DNA from: Pseudomonas oryzihabitans
Lineage (GTDB): Bacteria; Pseudomonadota; Gammaproteobacteria; Pseudomonadales; Pseudomonadaceae
Assembly: GCF_006384975.1 (NCBI RefSeq)
Contig: NZ_CP021645.1
Coordinates: forward strand, 558,001 to 622,000
Length of the DNA stretch: 64,000 bases
Direction of reading: 5' to 3'
The first letter of the stretch is position 1. The number at the start of each line of letters is the position of its first letter. Position numbers and translations under genes: made by a program. Shown here in pieces: positions 17,340 to 25,508 of the stretch. The notes below the pieces were generated by a model. The model saw nothing but the letters and a program-made list of their open reading frames with translations. It was not told the DNA's origin and searched no databases.

Positions 17340-18401
17340 ATGGACCGCCTTTTTCCCGCTACCTTTCCGCTGGCCGCCGGGCCCGTGCGCCTGCGCGCCC
17401 CGCGTCGCGCGCCGGCGCTCTGGACCCTGTTGGCGGTGGCCTTCGTCGTGGTACCGCTGCTCGGCAGCGACTATTGGCTCAACGCCATCCTGATTCCCTT
17501 CCTGGTCCTGTCGCTGGCAGCGCTCGGCCTCAATCTGCTCACTGGCTACGCCGGTCAGACCTCGGTGGGTGCCGCCGGCTTCATGGCCGTGGGCGCCTTC
17601 GCCAGCTATGGCGTGTTGCTGCGGCTACCGGAGCTTCCGCTGCCGCTGGCGCTGCTCGGAGGCGGTTTGATAGCGGCCGCGACCGGACTGGTGTTCGGTA
17701 TTCCCAGCGGACGCATCAAGGGCTTCTACCTGATGGTGACCACCCTTGCGGCGCAGTTCTTCCTCGAATGGCTGTTCGCCAAGTTCCCCTGGTTCTACAA
17801 CTACGCCTCGTCCGGCACCATCAGCGCGCCGCGCCAGGCGTTCCTCGGCTGGGACCTGAGTGGTCCGGTGGGGCGCTACCTGCTGGTGCTCAGCTGCGTC
17901 GTGCTGCTGACCTGGGTCGCGGTCAACCTGGTACGCAGTCGGATCGGCCGCAACTGGATGGCCATCCGCGACATGGATACCGCCGCGGCGGTGATCGGCA
18001 TCCAGGTCGCCCGGGACAAGCGCCTGGCGTTCGCCGTCAGCGCCTTCTATCTGGGCATCGCCGGCGCGCTCTGGGCCTTCGCCTATCTGGGCACCGCCAG
18101 CGCGGCCAGTTTCGACATCAATCGCTCCTTCCAGATCCTCTTCATCATCATCATCGGGGGACTCGGCAGTATCGCCGGCAACTTCATCGGCGCCGCCTTC
18201 ATCAGCTTGCTGCCGCTGTTGCTGGATCACCTGGGCCAATGGCTGTTCGGCGGTCGTATCGATGCCGGGCAATTGCAGAACCTGCAGAAGATCATCTTCG
18301 GCGTGGCCATCATCGCTTTTCTCATCAAGGAGCCCGAGGGCCTGGTTCGCCTGTTCGAACGGCTCCGCGGCCGCCTCAAGGTGTGGCCGTTGCGTTTCTA
18401 G
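17340..18401 (+). CDS. LIV-type ABC transporter permease (LivM-like), copy 2
   Basis: A 353-residue LivM-type permease. The ATG at 17340 is preferred, 4 bases after the LivH-like stop; an earlier in-frame start at 17238 lies inside the previous gene. Landmarks are LGLNLLTGYAGQTSVGAAGF and IKGFYLMVTTLAAQFFLEW, and the coupling loop has IRDMDTAAAVIGIQVARDK. It is parallel to the protein at 9466 from end to end, with the same KEPEGLVRL tail. Confidence 0.92.
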   Translation: MDRLFPATFPLAAGPVRLRAPRRAPALWTLLAVAFVVVPLLGSDYWLNAILIPFLVLSLAALGLNLLTGYAGQTSVGAAGFMAVGAFASYGVLLRLPELPLPLALLGGGLIAAATGLVFGIPSGRIKGFYLMVTTLAAQFFLEWLFAKFPWFYNYASSGTISAPRQAFLGWDLSGPVGRYLLVLSCVVLLTWVAVNLVRSRIGRNWMAIRDMDTAAAVIGIQVARDKRLAFAVSAFYLGIAGALWAFAYLGTASAASFDINRSFQILFIIIIGGLGSIAGNFIGAAFISLLPLLLDHLGQWLFGGRIDAGQLQNLQKIIFGVAIIAFLIKEPEGLVRLFERLRGRLKVWPLRF

Positions 18402-18597
18402 CTCGGGCGATTTGCCCGACGGCTCCCGGCCGACCCGGCGGGCGTCGTCCGGTCGGTCGTCGGCTTCAGCGGCTGGCAGCCGCCACCCAACCCAGGACAG
18501 ACCGCTTCACTCCGTGCACCAAGGCGACGGCGTGGGGCACACCCCTCGACCCGGCCACGGGACAGGCTCATCACCTTCAATCAAGGAGGCATCCCGT

Positions 18598-19947
18598 ATG
18601 ACCCGACCCGTACAACGCACCCTGGCCGCCGTGCTGGCCGTCCTGGGTCTCGCCCAGAGCCTGCCGACCCAGGCTGCCGCTACCGAGCAGTTCTTCCCGC
18701 TGGCCACCTACCGGGTCGGGGCCTATGCCTCCAGCGGCATCCCGGTCTGGGCCGGCATGATCGACTACCTGCGTTATATCAACGACGTGGAGGGCGGCAT
18801 CAACGGCGTCAAGCTGGTCTGGCGCGAATGCGAGACCGAATGGACGGCGGAAAAGGGCATCGAGTGCTACGAGCGGTTCAAGCAGGGCCTGGATGGCGCC
18901 CCGGTGGCGCTCTACCAGCCCAATGGCGCTCCGGCCGCCTACGCCTTGGCGAGCAAGGCCGAAGCCGACCGCATTCCGCTCATCACCCTGGGCTATGGCC
19001 GCACCGAGGCTACCGACGGCCGGGTCTTCCCCTACAACTTCCCGGTGATGCTGACGTTCTACAGCGAGGCGTCGGCCTTCATCAACTACGTGGCCGAGCG
19101 CGAAGGCGGTCTGGACAAACTGCGCGGCAAGAAGATCGCCACCGTCTACCATGACTCGGCCTATGGCCGGGAGACCCAGGCGCCGCTGGCGTTGCTGGCG
19201 GAGCGGTACGGATTCGAGAACATCCAGATCCCGGTCGCCGACCCGGGCAACGAACAGGCCGCGCAATGGCGCCAGGTGCGCCAGGTACAACCCGATTGGA
19301 TCTTCCTGCGCACCTGGGGCGTATCCACTCCGGTGGCGATCAAGACCGCCGCGCGCTTTGGCTTCCCGGTGGACCATATCGTCGGCGACATCTGGGCCAG
19401 TTCCGACGAGGACGTGCTGCCCACTGGCGCCGTCGGCAAGGGCTACCTGGCCTTGACCCCCTATCCAGGCGGCGCCAACTTCGATATCCACCAGCGCTTG
19501 AAGAAGTACATCCTCGAGGCGGGCAAGAGCGACCTCAAGGACCCGCGCAGCTTCGGTAGTGTCTACTACAACTCCGGCCTGGTGAATGCCGCCATCGCCG
19601 TGGAGGCGATCCGTACCGCCCAGGGGCACTTCGGGCACCGGCCACTCACCGGCGAGGAGGGCCGCTGGGGCCTGGAACACCTGCGGCTCGACGATGCACG
19701 CCTCAAGGCCATTGGCTTCCTCGGCCTGCTGCAGCCGCTGGCCTTGTCCTGCCGTGACCACGAGGGGGGTGGGGCCGCCAAGGTGCAGCAATGGGACGGC
19801 CAGCGCTGGAATTTGCTGACCGACTGGATCCAGGCCGACCGGCCGCTGCTGCGGCCGTTGATCGACGCCAAGGCCGCGGCCTACGCCAAGGAGCAGGGCG
19901 TCGTGCCGCGCGACTGCGGCCCGGATGGCGCCGAGGCGGCGCTATGA
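18598..19947 (+). CDS. LIV-type ABC transporter substrate-binding protein, copy 2
   Basis: A 449-residue type I SBP starting at ATG 18598, which gives a signal peptide ending near PTQAAA and is preceded by CAAGGAGG. It is clearly paralogous to the SBP at 10570 (NGVKLVWRECETEWTAEK, IECYERFKQGLDGAP) and keeps the same four cysteines. Copies 1 and 2 differ in the likely ligand pocket: YQPNGAPAAYAL here against TNPLSVGIAYAT in copy 1. This suggests related but distinct ligands. A 196-base gap separates it from the permease gene. Confidence 0.9.
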   Translation: MTRPVQRTLAAVLAVLGLAQSLPTQAAATEQFFPLATYRVGAYASSGIPVWAGMIDYLRYINDVEGGINGVKLVWRECETEWTAEKGIECYERFKQGLDGAPVALYQPNGAPAAYALASKAEADRIPLITLGYGRTEATDGRVFPYNFPVMLTFYSEASAFINYVAEREGGLDKLRGKKIATVYHDSAYGRETQAPLALLAERYGFENIQIPVADPGNEQAAQWRQVRQVQPDWIFLRTWGVSTPVAIKTAARFGFPVDHIVGDIWASSDEDVLPTGAVGKGYLALTPYPGGANFDIHQRLKKYILEAGKSDLKDPRSFGSVYYNSGLVNAAIAVEAIRTAQGHFGHRPLTGEEGRWGLEHLRLDDARLKAIGFLGLLQPLALSCRDHEGGGAAKVQQWDGQRWNLLTDWIQADRPLLRPLIDAKAAAYAKEQGVVPRDCGPDGAEAAL

Positions 19948-20705
19948 GCGCGCCGCTGGCTCGGGACGCCGCCGCGGCGCTGGTGGTGGACGCCATCGAA
20001 GTGGTCTACGACGGCAGCATCCTGGCGGTAGCGGACGTGTCGCTGACGGTGCCCGCGGGTGGCATCGTCGCCCTCCTGGGGGCCAATGGCGCCGGCAAGA
20101 GCACCACGCTCAAGGCCATCTCCGGACTGATCCGTGCCGAGCGCGCCCAGCTCAGTCGCGGCCGGGTGCGCTATGGCGGCCATGATATCTCCCAGAGCGC
20201 CGCGAACCTGCTGGTCCAGCAGGGTATCGTCCAGGTCCTCGAGGGACGTCATGTGTTCGCCCAGTTGAGCGTCGAGGAAAATCTCTGCAGCGGTGCCTTC
20301 CTGCGTCGCCCGGATCGGCGCGTCCTGGCCATGGCCCTGGAGCGGGTGTATGCCTGGTTCCCGCGACTGAAGACCAAGCGCGCCACCCTCGCCGGCCTGA
20401 CCTCGGGCGGTGAGCAGCAGATGATCGCCCTGGGCCGCGCGCTGATGACTCAGCCGCGGCTGGTCCTGCTCGATGAGCCGTCCATGGGGTTGGCGCCGCT
20501 GATCGTGCGGGAGATCTTCGAGATCGTCGCCGACCTGAATCGTCGGGAGGGGGTGGGCTTTCTCATCGCCGAACAGAACACCGCGGTGGCGCTCAGGTAC
20601 GCCCAGCATGCCTATGTGCTGGAAAGCGGCCGAGTGGTTCAGTCCGGGCCTGCTGCAGGCTTCGACACCGCAGCGCTGAAGGCGGCCTATCTGGGCCGGG
20701 GCTGA
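19944..20705 (+). CDS. LIV-type ABC transporter ATP-binding protein (LivF-like), copy 2
   Basis: A 253-residue LivF-type ATPase starting at the ATG overlapping the SBP stop. Walker A GANGAGKST, signature LTSGGEQQMIALGRAL and Walker B LVLLDEPSMGL are present. It completes the second importer and is followed by a strong hairpin terminator at 20728. It is paralogous to the product of 11896. Confidence 0.92.
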   Translation: MSAPLARDAAAALVVDAIEVVYDGSILAVADVSLTVPAGGIVALLGANGAGKSTTLKAISGLIRAERAQLSRGRVRYGGHDISQSAANLLVQQGIVQVLEGRHVFAQLSVEENLCSGAFLRRPDRRVLAMALERVYAWFPRLKTKRATLAGLTSGGEQQMIALGRALMTQPRLVLLDEPSMGLAPLIVREIFEIVADLNRREGVGFLIAEQNTAVALRYAQHAYVLESGRVVQSGPAAGFDTAALKAAYLGRG

Positions 20706-20727
20706 GTATCTTGACGTCGATCGGCGC

Positions 20728-20767
20728 CCCGCTGGGGAACGAACGGGGTTCCCCAGCGGGCTTTGTT
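20728..20767 (+). terminator. Rho-independent terminator after the second LIV-type operon
   Basis: A 12-bp perfect stem (CCCGCTGGGGAA at 20728-20739 with TTCCCCAGCGGG at 20749-20760) and 9-base loop are followed by CTTTGTT. It also separates this operon from the convergent minus-strand operon. Confidence 0.85.
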
Positions 20768-20834
20768 CGGCGATATCCACCCCAAGATGGCGATCAGCGG
20801 CTAGGCCACCACCAGGCGGTTTGATTCTGGCGCT

Positions 20835-22055
20835 TCAGGCGACGCCGATACGCCATTGCTCGGGCGGGGGCGTGCCGTTCACCGCGAAGTCGCCAATGAT
20901 GCGTTGCTTGTATACCCGCGGATTATGGGAAGCGAGGGTGCGGGCGTTACGCCAGAAGCGGTCGAGGGCGAGTGGCTTGAGCGTGGCCGAGGCACCCAGG
21001 GCGTCGAAGCCTTCGGTACAGGCTTGCAGGATGAGGTCGCTGACGACGGTCTGCGCCTGGGCGGTTTCCAGTTCGGCGCGGATGCGCGCCGCTTCCTCCT
21101 GGGCTTCGTCGCGCGTCAGCCGCGCCTCGTAGGCCAGCTGCAGGGTACGGGCATTCTGCGCGACCAACGCCCCGGCGGCGTAGGCCGCACCCTGCAGGCG
21201 GCCCACCACCTGTAGAATCTGCGGGTCCTGGGCCGCGCGCGGGGCGTTGCCGTTGCTGTAACTGCGAGTGCGGCGGGCGACTTCCGCAGCGACCTCGCTG
21301 GCCAGGGCGCGCCCGATCCCGGCGAGCGTCGCCAGGTGTACCAGCTGATAGAAGGCCGGTGCATAGCGCCAGCGTCCCGCTGCGTCGATGACGTCCTCGG
21401 CGGCCACCGCCACTGCGCTGAAATGCGCGGTGCCGCTGGCGGTGAGGGTCTGGCCGAAGCCGTTCCAATCGTCGACCACCGTTACGCCCGGGGCGTCCCG
21501 GCGGACCGTGGCCGACAGGGATTCACCGTCCGGGCCGGTGACCCCGACGTCGATCCAGTCGGCATACAGTGAGCCGGTGGTATAGAACTTGGTACCGTCC
21601 AGTTGCCAACCATTACCCTGGGCTACCAGGCGAGTGGCGAATTGATCGCGCGCCGCCTGGGGCCCGGCCTCGCTCCAGGCGGGGCCTACCAGCTCGCCGG
21701 CAGCCAGGCGCCGCAGCCAGCGCTCACGGCGCGCGCTCGCGGGACTGCCCAGCACGTCCTCGGCGAAGCCGAGATGGCCACGCAGCGCCTGCGCCAGGTT
21801 GGAGTCGGCGGCGGCGACCTCGATGAGCAGCTCGAACAGCTCGGGCAGGTTGGCACCGGCGCCGCCCTGGTCCAGGGGTACGCGCAGGGCACCGATGCCG
21901 CCGTCCACGAGCCAGCGGATTTCCGCGACCGGCAGACGCCGTTCGAGCTCGCGCTCGACCGCCCCGGCGCGAATTCGCGCCAGCAGCGGGCGCAGGGGGG
22001 CGACCAGTTCGTCATAGCGGGGGGAGGGGGCGGCGCCCCAAGGCATGGCGGTCAT
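20835..22055 (-). CDS. Acyl-CoA-dehydrogenase-fold flavoprotein, DszC/SfnB-like
   Basis: 406 residues with the acyl-CoA dehydrogenase fold. The C-terminal region LDRFWRNARTLASHNP and the central KFYTTGSLYADW resemble DszC and SfnB-type sulfur-acquisition enzymes rather than true dehydrogenases. DszC uses FMNH2 and O2 to oxidise thiophene sulfur; SfnB is a related protein of sulfone metabolism. The gene is last in a minus-strand operon behind a MetQ-like SBP (25-base gap) and a DszA-like monooxygenase. An alternative ATG three codons in (22046) is possible. The substrate is unknown. One cysteine is present. Confidence 0.83.
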   Translation of the reverse strand: MTAMPWGAAPSPRYDELVAPLRPLLARIRAGAVERELERRLPVAEIRWLVDGGIGALRVPLDQGGAGANLPELFELLIEVAAADSNLAQALRGHLGFAEDVLGSPASARRERWLRRLAAGELVGPAWSEAGPQAARDQFATRLVAQGNGWQLDGTKFYTTGSLYADWIDVGVTGPDGESLSATVRRDAPGVTVVDDWNGFGQTLTASGTAHFSAVAVAAEDVIDAAGRWRYAPAFYQLVHLATLAGIGRALASEVAAEVARRTRSYSNGNAPRAAQDPQILQVVGRLQGAAYAAGALVAQNARTLQLAYEARLTRDEAQEEAARIRAELETAQAQTVVSDLILQACTEGFDALGASATLKPLALDRFWRNARTLASHNPRVYKQRIIGDFAVNGTPPPEQWRIGVA

Positions 22056-22080
22056 GGCAATTCCTTGGGCGAGTCGGGAA

Positions 22081-22866
22081 TCATTGTGTCCAGCCCGGCT
22101 GGTAGAGCTTGCCGTGGGCCTGGTCCAGGGCGGCGCGGACCTTGGGCGAGTGCTGGTAGAGATCGATCAGCTTGGCCAGGCGCGGGTCGTCCTTGTTGTC
22201 CGGCCGGGCGACGAACTGGATGACATACTCGGGATGGTCGAGGCCGTCGAAGAGCAGTGCCTGGTTGGGGTCGATGGTCTTGGCCAGGCGCAGGTAGTGC
22301 GGATAGCCCTGGGCCACATCGACGTCGTCCAGCGAGCGCGCCAGCTGCACGGCTTCCAGCTCGACGATCTGGATGTCGCGAGGGTTGCTGGTGATGTCCG
22401 CCAGCGTCGCGTGGTAGCCGACGCCGGGCTTGAGGGTGATGAAGCCGGCTTTTTCCAACAGCAGCAGGCCACGACCGCCGTTGATGGCGTCGTTGGCGAT
22501 GGCCACCCGTGCGCCCTTGGGCACCGCGGCCAGCGTCTGGTATTTCTTCGAGTAGAGGCCGACGTTGTTGATGATCCCCGGTGCCACCGCCACCAGGTCG
22601 TAGCCGGCGGTGCGCTTGGCGTTCTCCAGGAAGGGGATGTGCTGGTAGTAGTTGGCGTCGATGTCGTGGTTGGCGAGGCTGGTGTTGGGGGCGATCCAGT
22701 CGCTGAATTCGACGATCTCCACGTCCACGCCAGCCGCCTTGGCCTCCTGCACCGCCACTTCCAGCGGGGGCGCGAAGGCGGCGGTGGTACCGATCTTGAG
22801 GGGATCGGCGCTGGCCAGGGTACTGACGAGGCCGAGGGCGAGGAGCAGGGGTTTCAGGTGGGTCAT
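22081..22866 (-). CDS. MetQ/NlpA-family substrate-binding protein
   Basis: A 261-residue SBP starting at ATG 22866 with AAGGA about 8 bases before; the frame is open farther upstream but that is a shadow of the next gene. A signal peptide ends near STLASA. Hallmarks are VEIVEFSDWIAPN and DANYYQHIPFLEN. As at 3773, the lipobox cysteine is absent and the mature protein has neither cysteine nor methionine. No MetNI-type partner is adjacent, so it may dock to the one at 4612-6352. It sits between two flavin enzymes, which suggests its ligand is their substrate or a relative. Confidence 0.88.
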   Translation of the reverse strand: MTHLKPLLLALGLVSTLASADPLKIGTTAAFAPPLEVAVQEAKAAGVDVEIVEFSDWIAPNTSLANHDIDANYYQHIPFLENAKRTAGYDLVAVAPGIINNVGLYSKKYQTLAAVPKGARVAIANDAINGGRGLLLLEKAGFITLKPGVGYHATLADITSNPRDIQIVELEAVQLARSLDDVDVAQGYPHYLRLAKTIDPNQALLFDGLDHPEYVIQFVARPDNKDDPRLAKLIDLYQHSPKVRAALDQAHGKLYQPGWTQ

Positions 22867-22883
22867 GGGGCGTCCTTGAAGGG

Positions 22884-24251
22884 TCAGTCCTGGCGGAAGC
22901 GGGTGCCGAAGTGGCGGGAGTCGAGGCGATCGCCGCGGCCGAACAGCTTGTGTCTGAAGCTGCCCTCGGCGTAGGCGGTCTTGTAGCGACCCCGGCTCTG
23001 CAACTCCGGGATCACCAGGTCGATGAAGTCGGCGTAGCACTCGGGGGTGACGGTGCGGGCCAGGTTGAAACCATCCAGGCCGGTCTCGTCGATCCAGCCG
23101 AGCAGGGCATCGGCCACCTGCTGGGGATCGCCGACGATGGCGGTGTAGCGCCCGCCCAGCGCGTGTTGCTCCAGCAGCTTGCGCCGGGTCCAGCCGGCGT
23201 CCTTGGCCACCAGGCGCTTGAGCGCCGATTCGATGGCCTCGGTCTTCTGCGGGCGAATGGGTTCATCCAGGCCGTAGGCAGCGAGATCTATGCCCACCGA
23301 GGCGGCGTGGTGGGCGACGCCAGCCTCGGGGCTGGCATAGCTCAGGTATTCGGCGTGCTTGTCGCGGGCCTCGGCAGCGGTGGGCGCGACGATCACGGTG
23401 ATGCCCATGAACAGCTTGACGTCCGCCGCGTCCCGGCCGGCGGCCACGGCCGCGCCGCGCACCCGCTCGACCTGGGCGCGGGTGGCGGCCTGGTCCTGCC
23501 CGGAGATGAACACGCACTCGGCATGGCGTCCGGCGAAGGCCAGGCCACGGTCCGAGGAGCCGGCCTGGAACAGCACCGGGGTGCGCTGGCGCGAGGGTTC
23601 GCAGAGGTGGTAGCCCTCGACGTCGAAGAATTCGCCATGGTGCGTGATCTTGCGCACCCGCTCGGGGCGGGCATAGATACGGCTCGCGCGGTCGCGAACC
23701 ACGGCATCGTCGGCCCAACTGCCTTCGAGCAGTTTGTAGAGCACCTCCAGGTATTCGTCGGCCTGGTCGTAGCGGCGGTCGTGAGCGATCTGCCGGTCCA
23801 GCCCCATGGCCCGGGCGGCGCTGTCGAGATAGCCGGTGACGATGTTCCAGCCGACGCGGCCCTCGCTCAGGTGGTCCAGGGTGGACAGGCGCCGGGCGAA
23901 GGGGTAGGGCGGCTCGTAGGTGAGGTTGGCGGTCAGGCCGAAACCGAGGTGCCGGGTGGCAGCGGCCATGGCCGAGACCAGCAGGAAGGGATCGTTGACC
24001 GGCAGCTGGATGGATTCGCGCAGGGTGAGGTCGACATTGCCGCCATAGACGTCGTAGACGCCGAGGATGTCGGCGATGAACAGGCCGTCGAACAGGCCAC
24101 GCTCCAGCAACTTGGCCAGCTCGGTCCAGTAGCCGAGGCTATGGTAGGCGGTGGAGGTGTCGCGCGGATGAGTCCAGAGGCCATGGTTGATATGGCCCAC
24201 GGTGTTCATGTTGAAGGCGTTGAGCAACACCTGTTTGGCGGGCGCATTCAT
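22884..24251 (-). CDS. LLM-class flavin-dependent monooxygenase, DszA/NtaA/SnaA-like
   Basis: 455 residues, the usual size of the NtaA/SnaA/DszA group: LNAFNMNTVGHINHGLW at the start, ANLTYEPPYPFARRLSTLDH, GRVGWNIVTGYLDSAARAMG and VLFQAGSSDRGLAFA. DszA converts dibenzothiophene sulfone to a sulfinate with FMNH2; relatives attack chelators or other sulfones. It is first in a minus-strand operon with a MetQ-like SBP (17-base gap) and a DszC/SfnB-like protein, so a two-step oxygenation of a sulfur compound is plausible. The ligand is not known. A candidate promoter lies about 90 bases upstream. Confidence 0.88.
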   Translation of the reverse strand: MNAPAKQVLLNAFNMNTVGHINHGLWTHPRDTSTAYHSLGYWTELAKLLERGLFDGLFIADILGVYDVYGGNVDLTLRESIQLPVNDPFLLVSAMAAATRHLGFGLTANLTYEPPYPFARRLSTLDHLSEGRVGWNIVTGYLDSAARAMGLDRQIAHDRRYDQADEYLEVLYKLLEGSWADDAVVRDRASRIYARPERVRKITHHGEFFDVEGYHLCEPSRQRTPVLFQAGSSDRGLAFAGRHAECVFISGQDQAATRAQVERVRGAAVAAGRDAADVKLFMGITVIVAPTAAEARDKHAEYLSYASPEAGVAHHAASVGIDLAAYGLDEPIRPQKTEAIESALKRLVAKDAGWTRRKLLEQHALGGRYTAIVGDPQQVADALLGWIDETGLDGFNLARTVTPECYADFIDLVIPELQSRGRYKTAYAEGSFRHKLFGRGDRLDSRHFGTRFRQD

Positions 24252-24341
24252 GGGGCGGGCGCCCGCAGGGGGGAAATAGTCCGGAGCACAGCCATGGAAT
24301 CCTCAGGGTCAAGGCGAAGGGAGAAGTCCGGTGGTCCGGTG

Positions 24342-24347
24342 TTATAC
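24342..24347 (-). promoter_or_regulatory. Candidate -10 element (TATAAC) for the minus-strand DszA-like operon
   Basis: GTTATA on the plus strand reads TATAAC on the minus strand, about 91 bases before the start at 24251. The 24252-24507 gap is AT-rich and must hold divergent promoters for this operon and the one starting at 24508. The plus-oriented promoter is less clear; CATATTCC near 24459 is the best AT-rich candidate. Confidence 0.35.
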
Positions 24348-24507
24348 GTTAGCCTCAGGAATTGCCTGTCTTTAAATAGCCTTTGGGAATAACGTTAGGA
24401 TGGGTGCGCCCCTCCAGCGCCTCTAACCAAATTCCAAATCGATATTAAGGCAGCCTTTGCATATTCCTTATCGTGGTCGGATCTTAGTTCGCCACTTTGA
24501 GGAATCC

Positions 24508-25491
24508 ATGGCCTTCACCCCTTTCCCCCTGGGCTCGCGCCTGCGTCGGGGGCTGCTCGCCCTCGGTCTGCTGGGCCTGGCCTGCGCTGCCCAGGCCGAT
24601 ACCGCGCTGCGCATCGGCTATCAGAAATCCTCCACCCTGCTGGTATTGCTCAAGGAGCAGGGCACCCTGGAGCGGGATCTGGCGGCTAAGGGCATCACCC
24701 TCAGCTGGCATGAATTCTCCAGCGGCCTGCCGCTGCTGGAATCGCTCAACGTCGGTAACGTGGATCTCTCCGCCGACGTGGCCGATACCGTGCCCGTGTT
24801 CGCCCAGGCGGCAGGGGCCAAGCTCACCTATTTTGCTCGGGAAACACCCTCGCCCCAGGCCCAGGCCATCGTGGTGCCCGAGGGTTCGCCGCTGAAATCG
24901 CTGGCCGATCTTAAGGGCAAGCGGGTGGCCGTGACCAAGGCGGCGGGCAGCCACTACCTGTTGATCGCCGCGCTGCAGAAAGCCGGCCTGACCTTCGCCG
25001 ATATCCAGCCGGCCTATCTCACCCCCGCCGACGGCCGCGCCGCCCTGGAGAACGGCAAGGTGGACGCCTGGGTGACCTGGGAACCCTTCGTCGCCAGCGC
25101 CCAGCGCCAGCAGCAGGTGCGCATCCTCGCCTCTGGCGAGGGCCTGGCCAGTTACCAGCGCTACTACCTGGCCGCCACCCCCTACGCCCAGGCCCATCCC
25201 GAGGTGCTGGCGCTGGTGTTCGCCGAATTGCAGCGCACCGGTCAGTGGGTGAAGCAGCACCCGGCCGAGGCGGCACGCCTCCTGGGCCCTCAGTGGGGCC
25301 GCCTGGACCAGGCCACCGTCGAGCTGGCCAACAGCCGACGCAGCTACGACGTCCAGCCGGTGAGTCGCGCCGCCCTCGGCGAGCAGCAGCGCATCGCCGA
25401 TGCCTTCTACCGCGCCAAGTTGCTGCCCACCGCCGTGGACACCAGCGCCGTGGACCTCTGGACGCCCGCCACCCCCGTGACCCAACGCTAG
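24508..25491 (+). CDS. ABC transporter substrate-binding protein, SsuA-like
   Basis: A 327-residue aliphatic-sulfonate-type SBP. The ATG at 24508 is chosen because TTGAGGAA precedes it and a signal peptide follows, ending near AAQA; the in-frame start at 24457 adds 17 residues with no signal character. Landmarks are RIGYQKSSTLLVLLKEQG, DLSADVADTVPVFAQAAG, SPLKSLADLKGKRVAVTK and VDAWVTWEPF. The mature protein contains no cysteine and no methionine. It is followed 17 bases later by a second SBP and then the SsuC- and SsuB-like genes. Confidence 0.92.
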   Translation: MAFTPFPLGSRLRRGLLALGLLGLACAAQADTALRIGYQKSSTLLVLLKEQGTLERDLAAKGITLSWHEFSSGLPLLESLNVGNVDLSADVADTVPVFAQAAGAKLTYFARETPSPQAQAIVVPEGSPLKSLADLKGKRVAVTKAAGSHYLLIAALQKAGLTFADIQPAYLTPADGRAALENGKVDAWVTWEPFVASAQRQQQVRILASGEGLASYQRYYLAATPYAQAHPEVLALVFAELQRTGQWVKQHPAEAARLLGPQWGRLDQATVELANSRRSYDVQPVSRAALGEQQRIADAFYRAKLLPTAVDTSAVDLWTPATPVTQR

Positions 25492-25508
25492 ACCACCAGG
25501 AGTTCACC

